Below the pieces are notes generated by a model that saw only the letters and a program-made list of their open reading frames with translations, did no database searches and was not told the DNA's origin. A program made the position numbers and the translations under genes. From Streptomyces albus subsp. albus (GTDB lineage: Bacteria > Actinomycetota > Actinomycetes > Streptomycetales > Streptomycetaceae), in the NCBI RefSeq assembly GCF_000719865.1, contig NZ_JOID01000016.1:1-64000 (forward strand): a stretch of 64,000 nt of DNA. Direction: 5' to 3'. This document shows positions 24,682-33,268 of this stretch, piece after piece. Position 1 is the stretch's first letter; every line of letters begins with the position of its first letter.

Positions 24682-26043
24682 TTACAGCACCGGCAGCATC
24701 TTGCGGAGTTCGAAGGCCGTGACCTCGGAGCGGTACTCCTCCCACTCCTGCTTCTTGTTGCGCAGAAAGAAGTCGAAGACGTGCTCGCCGAGGGTCTCGG
24801 CGACGAGTTCGCTGCGCTCCATCAGGTCGATGGCCTCGCCCAGGTTCTGCGGGAGCGGCTCGATGCCCATGGCGCGGCGCTCGGAGTCGGAGAGCGCCCA
24901 GACGTCGTCCTCGGCGCCGGCCGGGAGTTCGTACCCCTCCTCGATGCCCTTGAGGCCCGCCGCCAGCAGCACGGCGTAGGTGAGGTACGGGTTGGCGCCG
25001 GAGTCGATGGAGCGGACCTCGACGCGGGTGGAGCCGGTCTTGCCCGGCTTGTACATCGGAACCCGGATGAGCGCCGAGCGGTTGTTGTGGCCCCAGCAGA
25101 TGTACGAGGGGGCCTCGCCGCCCGCGCCCGCCGTGCGCTGCGAGCCGCCCCAGATGCGCTTGTAGGAGTTGACCCACTGGTTGGTGACAGCGGAGATCTC
25201 GGCGGAGTGCTTGAGCAGGCCCGCGATGAAGGACCGGCCGACCTTGGAGAGCTGGTACTCGGCGCCGGACTCGTGGAAAGCGTTGCGGTCGCCCTCGAAG
25301 AGCGAGAGGTGGGTGTGCATGCCGGAGCCCGGGTACTCCGAGAACGGCTTGGGCATGAACGTGGCCTGCACGCCCTGTTCCAGCGCCACCTGCTTCATGA
25401 TCAGCCGGAACGTCATGATGTTGTCGGCGGTGGAGAGCGCGTCGGCGTAGCGGAGGTCGATCTCCTGCTGGCCGGGGGCGCCCTCGTGGTGGGAGAACTC
25501 CACGGAGATGCCCATGGATTCCAGCATGGTGATGGCCTGGCGGCGGAAGTCCATGCCGACGTTCTGCGGGGTGTGGTCGAAGTAGCCGGAGCTGTCGGCG
25601 GGGACGGGGCGCGTGCCGTCCACCGGCTTGTTCTTCAGCAGGAAGAACTCGATCTCGGGGTGGGTGTAGAAGGTGAAGCCCAGGTCCGAGGTCTTGGCCA
25701 GGATGCGCTTGAGGACGTAGCGCGGGTCGGCGAAGGACGGGGAGCCGTCCGGCATCAGGATGTCGCAGAACATGCGGGCGGTGCCGGGGGCCTCGGCGCG
25801 CCAGGGCAGGATTTGGAAGGTGCCCGGGTCGGGCTTGGCGATCATGTCGGACTCGTACACCCGGGCGAAGCCCTCGATGGCGGAGCCGTCGAAACCGATC
25901 CCCTCGTCGAAGGCCTGTTCAAGCTCGGCGGGCGCGACGGCGACGGACTTCAGGAAGCCGAGCACGTCGGTGAACCACAGCCGCACGAACCGGATGTCGC
26001 GCTCCTCCAGCGTACGGAGCACGAACTCCTGCTGCTTGTCCAT
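24682..26043 (-). CDS. glnA2: glutamine synthetase-like enzyme GlnA2 (gamma-glutamylpolyamine synthetase type)
   Basis: 453 residues. GS beta-grasp (FVRLWFTDVLGFLKSVAV) and catalytic domain with FDGSAIEGFARVYESDM, EIEFFLLKNK, EFSHHEGAPGQQEIDLRYAD, PKPFSEYPGSGMHTHLSL and VEVRSIDSGANPYL (all metal, glutamate or ATP positions of the family). The adenylylation-loop tyrosine is conserved in EGYELP. Length and the position beside glnE match the glnA2 gene of Streptomyces coelicolor, whose product was reported to glutamylate polyamines rather than assimilate ammonia; the assignment here is by synteny and similarity. ATG 26043 follows AAGGAGAGAG. The 347 bases upstream (26044-26390) hold its promoter; no clear GlnR site was seen. 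Confidence 0.88.
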   Translation of the reverse strand: MDKQQEFVLRTLEERDIRFVRLWFTDVLGFLKSVAVAPAELEQAFDEGIGFDGSAIEGFARVYESDMIAKPDPGTFQILPWRAEAPGTARMFCDILMPDGSPSFADPRYVLKRILAKTSDLGFTFYTHPEIEFFLLKNKPVDGTRPVPADSSGYFDHTPQNVGMDFRRQAITMLESMGISVEFSHHEGAPGQQEIDLRYADALSTADNIMTFRLIMKQVALEQGVQATFMPKPFSEYPGSGMHTHLSLFEGDRNAFHESGAEYQLSKVGRSFIAGLLKHSAEISAVTNQWVNSYKRIWGGSQRTAGAGGEAPSYICWGHNNRSALIRVPMYKPGKTGSTRVEVRSIDSGANPYLTYAVLLAAGLKGIEEGYELPAGAEDDVWALSDSERRAMGIEPLPQNLGEAIDLMERSELVAETLGEHVFDFFLRNKKQEWEEYRSEVTAFELRKMLPVL

Positions 26044-26390
26044 CTCTCTCCTTGCGTGGGGATTCCCGGCCGGGGGAGGCCGGGAGGGAACGCGTCCTCC
26101 GCCCTGGGAGCCACGAGCAGCGTAGTACGCCGGGGCCCCGCCCTCGGGCAGCGGTCGGGACCCGGCCGGCGTACGGCTCCGCGGAGCGGGGCGGAAGGGC
26201 CGTCCCCCTGCCGGATGGAGGCGTCACACGAGCCATCCTCGCAGGTCGGACACCGTTCCACGAGTCTCCCGCGCGACGGCTCGAACACCAGTATCGCAAC
26301 CGGGGATTACCAAGGCGTTTCGCGGGCTCACCGCCCCCGCGCACGGTGCTGTGAGGACGCCCCCGGCACGCCCCGCACCCCCGGCACACA
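26044..26390. other. glnA2 upstream region
   Basis: Leftward-reading control region between the panB terminator and glnA2. A possible -10 (GATACT on the minus strand, near 26300) exists, but no consensus -35 is at proper distance. No gene is supported here. Confidence 0.35.
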
Positions 26391-26429
26391 CCGACAGCCC
26401 GCCGATGGGGGAAGTCGGCGGGCTGTCGG
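26391..26429. terminator. panB terminator hairpin
   Basis: CCGACAGCCCGCCGA, nine-base loop, TCGGCGGGCTGTCGG: a perfect 15-bp stem about 80 bases downstream of the panB stop and upstream of glnA2, both leftward. It should separate the two transcripts. Confidence 0.75.
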
Positions 26430-26506
26430 CCTCACAGTGGTTCAGGGGGTGCCGGGACGGACGGCACAGCGGGCCGGTCCCGGCGGACCGGGACCGGGAC
26501 CGGGGA

Positions 26507-27385
26507 TCAGTGGAAGCTGTGCTCCGCCGCCGGGTACGCGCCGCCGACGACGTCCTCGGCGAACGCCCTGGCCGCGCCGCCCAGCGCCTCGCGCAGTTGC
26601 GCGTACTGCTTGACGAAGCGCGGCACCCGGCCGGACGTCATGCCGGCCATGTCCGTCCACACCAGCACCTGCGCGTCGCAGTCGGGGCCCGCCCCGATGC
26701 CGACGGTCGGGATGTGCAGGGAGCGGGTGACCTCGGCGGCGAGCTCGGCCGGCACCAGTTCGAGGACGACCGCGAAGGCGCCCGCGTTCTGCACCGCCTT
26801 GGCGTCGCGCAGGAGCTGCTGCGCCGCCTCCTCGCCGCGGCCCTGGACCGGGTAGCCGCCGTAGGCGTTGACGGACTGCGGGGTGAGGCCGATGTGCGCC
26901 ATGACGGGGATGCCGGACTGGACCAGCAGTTCGATCTGGTCGGCCGAGCGCTCGCCGCCCTCCAGCTTCACCGCGCCCACGCCGGCCTCCTTGACCAGCC
27001 GGGTCGCGCTGCGCAGCGCCTGGACGGGACCCTCCTGGTAGGAGCCGAACGGCAGGTCGCCGACGATCAGCGCCCGCTTGGTGCCGCGTACGACGGCGGC
27101 GGACAGCAGGGTGATCTCGTCCATGGTCACCGGCACCGTGGACTCGTAGCCGAGGTGGCAGTTGCCCATCGAGTCGCCGACGAGCATGACGGGGATGCCG
27201 GACTCGTCGAACACGGAGGCGGTCATGGCGTCGTAGGCGGTGAGCATGGGCCACTTCTCACCGCGCTGCTTGGCGGCGGCGATGTCGCGGACGGTGATAC
27301 GCCGGTTTCCCGTGCCGCCGTACAGCGTCTTCCCGCTGTCGGCCGCGGGCTGCTTCGGGGCAGGCGCAGGCGAAACGTGCGTCAT
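26507..27385 (-). CDS. panB: 3-methyl-2-oxobutanoate hydroxymethyltransferase (ketopantoate synthesis)
   Basis: 292 residues. Beyond a variable N-terminal tail (MTHVSPAPAPKQPAADSG) the PanB core is clear: KWPMLTAYDAMTASVFDESG, VGDSMGNCHLGYESTVPVTM (metal-binding aspartate), GAVKLEGGE, VMAHIGLTPQSVNAYGGYPV, ELVPAELAAEVTRSL, IGIGAGPDCDAQVLVW. It adds a hydroxymethyl group from methylene-tetrahydrofolate to ketoisovalerate in the first committed step of pantothenate and CoA synthesis. The ATG at 27385 follows AAGGAGCCGAAGCC. It is transcribed alone, divergent from the EEP-domain gene. Confidence 0.95.
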   Translation of the reverse strand: MTHVSPAPAPKQPAADSGKTLYGGTGNRRITVRDIAAAKQRGEKWPMLTAYDAMTASVFDESGIPVMLVGDSMGNCHLGYESTVPVTMDEITLLSAAVVRGTKRALIVGDLPFGSYQEGPVQALRSATRLVKEAGVGAVKLEGGERSADQIELLVQSGIPVMAHIGLTPQSVNAYGGYPVQGRGEEAAQQLLRDAKAVQNAGAFAVVLELVPAELAAEVTRSLHIPTVGIGAGPDCDAQVLVWTDMAGMTSGRVPRFVKQYAQLREALGGAARAFAEDVVGGAYPAAEHSFH

Positions 27386-27715
27386 GGCTTCGGCTCCTTG
27401 TCGTCTCGAGGCGCCCTGACGGCGTCCCCGGATCACCTCCCATGGTGGCACCGGCCGGGCGATCCGGAAAGTGGCGTGCCCCACACCTCGCGCCGCGGGG
27501 CCGGATCGCCGGGAAAACCCGCGGCGGGCGGGGGCGATCGGCGCCGGATGTCCTGTTTCCGTCACAGCGGCGGGGGCACCGGTACGGTCCGGAACCCCGC
27601 GCGCCGCCCCGGACGTCCCCGTAGCGGAAGGCCGCCGCGCACGGCGGGCAGTACACGCTGATCCCCTAGGGTGCGTACGGCGGGACCAGCGCGAACGAGG
27701 CACGAAGGGCAGCAC
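27386..27715. other. divergent intergenic region panB / EEP gene
   Basis: 330 bases holding both promoters, none of which I can define with confidence. Reading frames here show no family features. GAAGGGCAGCAC near 27704-27715 is the ribosome site of the rightward gene. Confidence 0.35.
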
Positions 27716-28735
27716 ATGGCGCAGGCGTACATGACGGAGTCGGGACCCGGCGGCCCGGACCCGGACCGGACCGGTTCCCGGTTCCGGCGTCTGACCGCCG
27801 CGCGGTTCGGTCCGGGCACCTGGCGGCGCGGAATCCTGCTGGCGCTCTGCTCCGTCCTGGTGGCGCTGGTGATGGCCTTCCACTCCGAGGTACCCAACCG
27901 CGTCGGCAACCTGGGCAGCCTGCTGGAGACCTTCCTGCCCTGGCTGGGGCTGGCCCTGCCGGTGCTGCTCGCCCTGGGGCTGCTGCGGCGCTCGGCGACG
28001 GCGCTGATCGCGCTGCTGCTGCCGCTGACCGTCTGGCTCAACCTCTTCGGCGGCCTCGTCACCGGCAAAGCGGGCACCGGCGGCGGACTGACGGTGGTCA
28101 CGCACAACGTCAACGCCGACAACGCCGATCCGGCGGGCACCTCGCGGGCGATCGCCGGCTCGGGCGCCGACGTGGTGGCGCTGCAGGAGCTGAAGCAGGG
28201 GGCGGTCCCGGCGTACGAGAAGGGACTGGCCGCGGAGTATCCGCACCACGCGGTGAAGGGCACGGTCGGCCTCTGGAGCAAGTACCCGCTGACGAGCGTC
28301 CGCGGTGTCGACATCGACATGGGCTGGACCCGGGCGATGCGCGGCACCGTCAGCGCGCCGGGCGGTCCCATCGCCGTCTACGTGGCGCATCTGCCGTCGG
28401 TACGGGTGAAGCTGGACGCGGGGTTCACCGCCGGGCAGCGGGACGGCAGCGCAGAGGCCCTGGGCGTGGCCATCCGGGACGAGCCGCAGGACCGGGTGGT
28501 CCTGCTGGGCGATCTGAACGGCACGATGAACGACCGCGCGCTGTCGCCGGTCACCTCGCAGATGCGGTCGACGCAGGGCGCGGCGGGCGACGGCTTCGGG
28601 TTCAGCTGGCCCGCGTCGTTCCCCATGGCGCGGATCGACCAGATCATGGTGCGCGGGGTGGAGCCGGTCGCGTCCTGGTCGCTGCCGAGGACGGGCAGCG
28701 ACCATCTGCCGGTCGCGGCCTCCGTGGACTTCTGA
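27716..28735 (+). CDS. membrane-anchored endonuclease/exonuclease/phosphatase-family hydrolase
   Basis: 339 residues. About 40 polar N-terminal residues, then two or three membrane segments (GILLALCSVLVALVMAF, FLPWLGLALPVLLALGLL, ALIALLLPLTVWLNLFGGL), then an EEP domain outside or at the membrane face: LTVVTHNVNADNA, VVALQELKQ (catalytic E), LLGDLNGTMND (D and N), ARIDQIMVRG and SDHLPVAASVDF (SDH). This order is the DNase I/exonuclease III/sphingomyelinase fold. Substrate is unknown; bacterial membrane forms often act on extracellular DNA or phospholipids. The ATG at 27716 has a good ribosome site; an upstream ATG at 27671 would add fifteen residues before the tail. Confidence 0.88.
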   Translation: MAQAYMTESGPGGPDPDRTGSRFRRLTAARFGPGTWRRGILLALCSVLVALVMAFHSEVPNRVGNLGSLLETFLPWLGLALPVLLALGLLRRSATALIALLLPLTVWLNLFGGLVTGKAGTGGGLTVVTHNVNADNADPAGTSRAIAGSGADVVALQELKQGAVPAYEKGLAAEYPHHAVKGTVGLWSKYPLTSVRGVDIDMGWTRAMRGTVSAPGGPIAVYVAHLPSVRVKLDAGFTAGQRDGSAEALGVAIRDEPQDRVVLLGDLNGTMNDRALSPVTSQMRSTQGAAGDGFGFSWPASFPMARIDQIMVRGVEPVASWSLPRTGSDHLPVAASVDF

Positions 28736-28760
28736 CCGGGGCGGCCGCGCCGCGCGGACG

Positions 28761-28801
28761 ACAGTGGCCCCGCACCCGGGCACCGGGTGCGGGGCCACTG
28801 T
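28761..28801. terminator. perfect hairpin after the EEP gene
   Basis: CAGTGGCCCCGCACCCGG, loop GCA, and the exact complement ending at 28800; an outer A-T pair extends it to 19 bp. It lies 26 bases after the EEP stop and faces the nadE end, so it can work in both directions. Confidence 0.85.
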
Positions 28802-28828
28802 GCGGCGGTGATACGGGGCCGGGTCCCG

Positions 28829-28859
28829 CCGGGTCCCGCCGGGCCACGGTGGGACCCGG
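28829..28859. terminator. second hairpin, nadE side
   Basis: CCGGGTCCCGCC, seven-base loop, GGTGGGACCCGG: a 12-bp stem with one G-T wobble, about 110 bases downstream of the nadE stop on the minus strand. Likely backs up the terminator at 28761. Confidence 0.55.
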
Positions 28860-28970
28860 CGCGGTACGGGTCCGTCCGGGTCCTTGCCGGGGGCGGGGCG
28901 GGCCGGGTAGTCGGCGGGGCGGGGACGGGAATCCGAACCCGGGCGCAGGCCCGGGGAGGGCCCGCCCGGC

Positions 28971-30725
28971 TCAGCCCGTCTCCTCGCGCCAGCGGTTCGT
29001 GATCGGCAGCCGCCGGTCCTTGCCGAAGCCCTTCGCGGAGATCTTCGTGCCCGGCGGGTACTGGCGCCGCTTGTACTCCGCCGTGTCCACCATCCGCAGC
29101 ACCCGGGCGACCAGCTCCGCGTCGAAGCCCGCGGCGACGATCTCCTCGCGGCCCTTGTCCCGGTCGACGTAGAGCTCCAGGATCCGGTCGAGGACGTCGT
29201 AGTCCGGGAGGGAGTCGGTGTCCACCTGGCCGGGGCGCAGCTCGGCGCTCGGCGGCTTGCTGATCGTGTGCTCCGGGATCGGCGGGGTCTGGCCGCGCGC
29301 CTCGGCGGCCCGGTTGCGCCAGCGCGCGAGGCGGAAGATCCCGGTCTTGTAGACGTCCTTGATCGGGCCGTAGGCGCCGACGGAGTCGCCGTAGAGGGTG
29401 GAGTAGCCGCAGGCCAGCTCGGACTTGTTGCCGGGCGCCAGGACGAGGTGGCCCTCCTGGTTGGAGAGCGCCATCAGCAGGGTGCCGCGCAGCCGGGCCT
29501 GGAGGTTCTCCTCGGCGAGGCCGGTGAGCCCCAGCGACTCCATGTAGGCGTCGAACATCGGGCCGATCGGGACGGTGCGGAAGTTGAGCCCCGTGCGCTC
29601 CGCCAGATCGGCCGCGTCGCCCTTGGAGTGCTCGGAGGAGTAGCGGGACGGCATCGACACGGCGTGGACGTTGGCGGCGCCGAGGGCGTCGCAGGCGATG
29701 GCCGCGACGAGCGCGGAGTCGATGCCGCCGGAGAGCCCGAGGATGACGCTGCGGAAGCCGTTCTTGGCGACGTAGGCGCGCAGGCCGACGACGAGGGCCG
29801 AGTAGACCTCCTCGTCGTCGTCGAGGCGGTCGGCGTAGCCGGCGGTCAGCTCGGCCTCGTAGGGCGGCAGCGGGTCCTCGCTGATGACCACGTGCTCCAC
29901 CCGCAGCCCGTCCCCGGCGGTGCCGGAGGGGATCTCGCCGGCGGCGGGCAGGTCGAGGTCGACGAGCACACAGCCCTCGGAGAACTGCGGGGCGCGGACG
30001 ATCACTTCGCCGCGGGCGTCCACCACGATCGAGTCGCCGTCGAACACCAGGTCGTCCTGGCCGCCGATCATCGCCAGATAGGCGGTGGTGCAGCCGGCCT
30101 CCTGGGCGCGCTTGCGGACCAGCTCCAGCCGGGTGTCGTCCTTCTCCCGCTCGTACGGGGAGGCGTTGATCGAGAGCAGCAGACCGGCGCCGACGGCGCG
30201 GGTGGCGGGGACCCGGCCGCCGTCCTGCCAGAGGTCCTCGCAGATGGCGAGGGCCACGTCGATGCCGTGCACACGGATGACGGGCAGGGTCTCGCCGGGC
30301 ACGAAGTAGCGGAACTCGTCGAAGACGCCGTAGTTGGGAAGGTGGTGCTTGGCGTAGGTCAGCACGATCTCGCCGCGGTGCAGCACGGCGGCGGCGTTCC
30401 GCGGGGCGCCGGCGGGCTGCCCGTAGCGTGGCTGCGCGTGCTCGGAGCGGTCGAGGTAGCCGACGACGACGGGCACCTCGCCGAGCCCCTCGTCGCGCAG
30501 CCGGGCGGCGAGCGAGGCGAGGGCGGCGCGGCTGGCCTCGACGAACGAGCGGCGCAGCGCCAGGTCCTCGACGGGGTAGCCGGTCAGCGCCATCTCCGGG
30601 AACGCCACGAGGTGGGCGCCCTGCTCGACGGAGTGCCGGGTCCAGTTGAGGATCGACTCGGCGTTCGCGGCGAGGTCGCCGACGGTCGAGTCGATCTGAT
30701 TCAGTGCGAGGCGAAGTTGGGGCAC
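28971..30725 (-). CDS. nadE: glutamine-dependent NAD+ synthetase
   Basis: 584 residues. N-terminal nitrilase-type glutaminase with its catalytic triad: E in LVAFPEMALTGYP, K in YAKHHLPNYGVFDE, C in VALAICEDLWQDGG. The C-terminal synthetase has the P-loop LGLSGGIDSALVAAI and LAPGNKSELACGYSTLYGD. It amidates nicotinate adenine dinucleotide with ATP and glutamine-derived ammonia. The start is GTG 30725 (PQLRLALNQIDSTVG follows). A TAGACT -10 ends seven bases upstream, so the message is probably leaderless, which rules out the longer upstream frame to 30911. Confidence 0.94.
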   Translation of the reverse strand: MPQLRLALNQIDSTVGDLAANAESILNWTRHSVEQGAHLVAFPEMALTGYPVEDLALRRSFVEASRAALASLAARLRDEGLGEVPVVVGYLDRSEHAQPRYGQPAGAPRNAAAVLHRGEIVLTYAKHHLPNYGVFDEFRYFVPGETLPVIRVHGIDVALAICEDLWQDGGRVPATRAVGAGLLLSINASPYEREKDDTRLELVRKRAQEAGCTTAYLAMIGGQDDLVFDGDSIVVDARGEVIVRAPQFSEGCVLVDLDLPAAGEIPSGTAGDGLRVEHVVISEDPLPPYEAELTAGYADRLDDDEEVYSALVVGLRAYVAKNGFRSVILGLSGGIDSALVAAIACDALGAANVHAVSMPSRYSSEHSKGDAADLAERTGLNFRTVPIGPMFDAYMESLGLTGLAEENLQARLRGTLLMALSNQEGHLVLAPGNKSELACGYSTLYGDSVGAYGPIKDVYKTGIFRLARWRNRAAEARGQTPPIPEHTISKPPSAELRPGQVDTDSLPDYDVLDRILELYVDRDKGREEIVAAGFDAELVARVLRMVDTAEYKRRQYPPGTKISAKGFGKDRRLPITNRWREETG

Positions 30726-30732
30726 GGCCGCC

Positions 30733-30738
30733 AGTCTA
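30733..30738 (-). promoter_or_regulatory. -10 box of nadE, leaderless transcript
   Basis: TAGACT read leftward, with seven bases between it and the GTG start codon at 30725. This is the spacing of leaderless actinobacterial messages. A GTCAGA sequence 17 bases further upstream is a poor -35. No ribosome site precedes the GTG, which agrees with leaderless initiation. Confidence 0.55.
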
Positions 30739-30843
30739 GTCACGGTAATCGTCTCTCTGACGCGATACGGGGCGGAGGGGCGCTCTCCCCACCCCTCCCG
30801 GCCGCCGTCTACCCGGCCCGGGCCGCTCCAGTACGGTCGGCCC

Positions 30844-31668
30844 ATGAGCACCCCGGCAGTCCCGCGCCACAACCGGGTCAGTCCCGTCTTCCTCGCACTG
30901 GCCGCCGTCATGGCCGCCTCGGGCTGGGCGATGTGGGTTCAGGGGGAGCTTCCGGTGAGCGCCGGCCTCCTCGTGTTCCTCTTCGTCCTCTCGGGCTGGA
31001 TCGTCTCGCTCTCCCTGCACGAGTACGCCCATGCCCGGACGGCCCTGCACAGCGGCGACATCTCCGTCGGCGCCAAGGGCTATCTCACGCTCAACCCGCT
31101 GAAGTACAGCCATGCCCTGCTGAGCATCGTGCTGCCGGTGCTCTTCGTGATCGCGGGCGGGATCGGCCTGCCGGGCGGCGCGGTCTTCATCGAGCGGGGC
31201 CGGATCCCGGGGCGGTTGCGGCACAGCCTGATCTCGGCGGCCGGGCCGCTCACCAACGCGCTCTTCGCGGTGGTGCTGACCGCCCCGTTCTGGCTGGACG
31301 CGCTGAGCGGCGTACCGCTCGCCTTCCGCTGCGCCCTGGCCTTCCTGGCGCTGCTCCAGGTGACGGCCGCCACCCTCAACTTCCTGCCGGTACCGGGCCT
31401 GGACGGCTACGGCGTCATCGAGCCCTGGCTGTCGCGGGGAGCCCGGCGGCAGCTGGACCAGGTCGCGCCGTTCGGGCTGCTGCTGGTGTTCGCCCTGCTG
31501 TGGGTGCCGGAGGTGAACCGGGTCTTCTTCGGCGGGGTGGACGCTCTGCTGGCCGCGCTCGGCGTGAGCGAGTTCGAGACGGCGCTCGGCCTGGAGTGGT
31601 TCCGCTTCTGGCAGGGCGAACCGGACAGCGGCTGGTTCCGCTATGAGGACGTCGCGCCCCTCCTGTAG
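30844..31668 (+). CDS. M50-family site-2 protease-like membrane metallopeptidase
   Basis: 274 residues with about six membrane segments. The zinc site HEYAHA lies in SLSLHEYAHARTALHSGD, and the third ligand region is LNFLPVPGLDGYGVIEPWL (NxxPxxxLDG). Preceding GAKGYLTLNPLKYSHALLSI is also typical of the rhomboid-like FtsH-associated M50 class in Streptomyces. It cleaves transmembrane substrates; the target is unknown. No PDZ domain. TACGGT six bases before the ATG could be a -10 for a leaderless message. It converges on the HicB-like remnant with a 28-base tail overlap. Confidence 0.9.
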   Translation: MSTPAVPRHNRVSPVFLALAAVMAASGWAMWVQGELPVSAGLLVFLFVLSGWIVSLSLHEYAHARTALHSGDISVGAKGYLTLNPLKYSHALLSIVLPVLFVIAGGIGLPGGAVFIERGRIPGRLRHSLISAAGPLTNALFAVVLTAPFWLDALSGVPLAFRCALAFLALLQVTAATLNFLPVPGLDGYGVIEPWLSRGARRQLDQVAPFGLLLVFALLWVPEVNRVFFGGVDALLAALGVSEFETALGLEWFRFWQGEPDSGWFRYEDVAPLL

Positions 31669-32003
31669 CCGGCCGGTGAGCCGGGGGACGGCCTCGCCGG
31701 GCCGCAGCCGTCACGACGCCGCTTCCGGCGCAGAGCGGCGGCGCGCTCCCGGGCGGCCTCCGCCTCACGGTCGGCCTCCCGCAAGTCGAGGATCTCTCCG
31801 TCGGCTCCGGCCCCGATCTCGGGGGCGATCGCGACGTCGAACGAGTCCTCGGGGACGCCGATGAGCGTCGCCACGTAGTCGCGGACCATGCCTTCCGCGT
31901 CGAGCAGTGTCCTGGACTGGGTGACGCCCACCCCGCCGATGTGCAGATCCCACCCGCGCTTTCAGCGCTTCGTGACGACCTCGTACGTCTTCCGTTCGGT
32001 CAT
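31641..32003 (-). pseudogene. HicB-like antitoxin with in-frame TGA
   Basis: The frame begins ATG 32003 (MTERKTYEVVTKR) with GAAGGGATGG upstream, meets TGA at 31964-31962, and then continues in the same frame as KRGWDLHIGGVGVTQSRTLL, DAEGMVRDYVATLIGVPEDS, FDVAIAPEIGAGADGEILDL. This is the pattern of actinobacterial HicB-type antitoxins, in which a tryptophan commonly occupies the position of the stop (TGG to TGA). After an Ala/Arg/Glu helix the usual C-terminal helix-turn-helix is missing, and the end runs into the M50 gene. A downstream GTG at 31931 could start a truncated form. No HicA toxin neighbours it. Confidence 0.7.
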
Positions 32004-32050
32004 GCGATCCATCCCTTCGGCAGGTGAGGCCGTTTCCGGACCGCGGGGGG

Positions 32051-32242
32051 TCAGGCGGCGGGGTGGTGTGTCGCCGCTCGCTGGGCCTTGGCCTTGCGGA
32101 AGTGGAACCAGGCCATGTTCGAGGAGACGCCCGCCATCATGACCCAGAGGATGCCCAGCCAGTTCCCCTCGACGAAGGAGACCACCGCCGCGGCGGTGGC
32201 GAGCAGGCAGACGGCGAGCGAGAAGAGGGCGAGGCGGGGCAT
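32051..32242 (-). CDS. small membrane protein, two helices (63 aa)
   Basis: Starts MPRLALFSLAVCLLATAAAV and contains a second hydrophobic segment (WLGILWVMMAGVSSNMAWF) before a basic tail (HFRKAKAQRAATHH). GAGGAGCCGACCGCC precedes the ATG at 32242; starts at 32287 or 32332 would add uncharacteristic residues. I recognise it only as a conserved-looking small actinobacterial membrane protein. It may share a transcript with the HicB-like remnant. Confidence 0.6.
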   Translation of the reverse strand: MPRLALFSLAVCLLATAAAVVSFVEGNWLGILWVMMAGVSSNMAWFHFRKAKAQRAATHHPAA

Positions 32243-32374
32243 GGCGGTCGGCTCCTCGGAGAGGCGGGTGCGACGGTACCCGGCCATTGTCCCCCAGCCC
32301 GCTCCGGATCTCTTCTCCCCCACCCCCCTCACGGACGGCCGGGCCGGAACACGGGACGGGACGGCCGCCGGCGC

Positions 32375-33079
32375 TCAGATGTCGGTGATCCGCAGACCGG
32401 CGTGGGCCTTGTACCGGCGGTTCACGGAGATCAGGTTGGCGACCAGCGACTCCACCTGGTGGGCGTTGCGCAGCCGGCCCGCGAAGACGCCGCGCATGCC
32501 GGGGATGCGTCCGGCCAGGGCCTGCACGATCTCGCAGTCGGCCCGCATCTCGCCGAGCACCATCACATCGGTGTCGATCTTCTCGATCGCCGGGTCCTTC
32601 AGCAGGACGGCCGAGAGGTGGTGGAAGGCCGCGGTGACCCGCGACTCCGGGAGGAGAGCGGCCGCCTGCTCGGCCGCGCTGCCCTCCTCGGGCCGGATCG
32701 CGTAGGCGCCCTTCTTGTCGAAGCCGAGCGGGTTGACGCAGTCCACGACGAGCTTGCCCGCGAGGTCGTCGCGGAGGTCTTCCAGGGTCGCGGCGTGGCC
32801 GTCCCACGGCACCGCGACGATCACGATGTCACTGCGCCGGGCGCACTCGGCGTTGTCCGCGCCCTCGACACCGTGGCCGAGCTCACGGGCCGCGGTCTCC
32901 GCCCGCTCGGCGGACCGCGAGCCGATGACGACCCGCTGTCCGGCCCGGGCCAGCCGGTAGGCGAGACCCCGGCCCTGGTCACCGGTACCGCCCAGGACGC
33001 CGACCACCAGGCCGGTCACGTCGGGGAGCTGCCAGGGGTCCTTGGCGGGGGCCTTCTGCGCTGCGTCGGTGGAAGTCAT
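32375..33079 (-). CDS. npdG: F420-dependent NADP reductase
   Basis: 234 residues. After a short tail (MTSTDAAQKAPAKDPWQL) the NADP-binding Rossmann motif is GVLGGTGDQGRGLAYRLA, with SRSAERAETAARELG as the 2'-phosphate selecting loop and DIVIVAVPWDGHAATL following. VVDCVNPLGFDKKGAYAI and HHLSAVLLKDPAIEKIDTDV match the family that moves hydride between NADPH and the deazaflavin F420. It supplies reduced F420 for oxidoreductases in Streptomyces. The ATG at 33079 is the natural start. It diverges from the gene at 33269. Confidence 0.9.
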   Translation of the reverse strand: MTSTDAAQKAPAKDPWQLPDVTGLVVGVLGGTGDQGRGLAYRLARAGQRVVIGSRSAERAETAARELGHGVEGADNAECARRSDIVIVAVPWDGHAATLEDLRDDLAGKLVVDCVNPLGFDKKGAYAIRPEEGSAAEQAAALLPESRVTAAFHHLSAVLLKDPAIEKIDTDVMVLGEMRADCEIVQALAGRIPGMRGVFAGRLRNAHQVESLVANLISVNRRYKAHAGLRITDI

Positions 33080-33268
33080 GACAGTGATCCTGTCATAGCC
33101 GCCCCGGCGCTCCGGCAGCTCCGGAGCGTTCTCCGGGGTCCGGGGAACCGCCCGTGGAAACCGCCCGCGGGAAGCGCCGGTGGGAAGCGCCGGGCCGGGC
33201 CACCATTTCGGGGGAAGTCCGCCCGTCCGGCGGGCGGACGGCTGCGCGGCTGGTACAGGATGCGCGCC

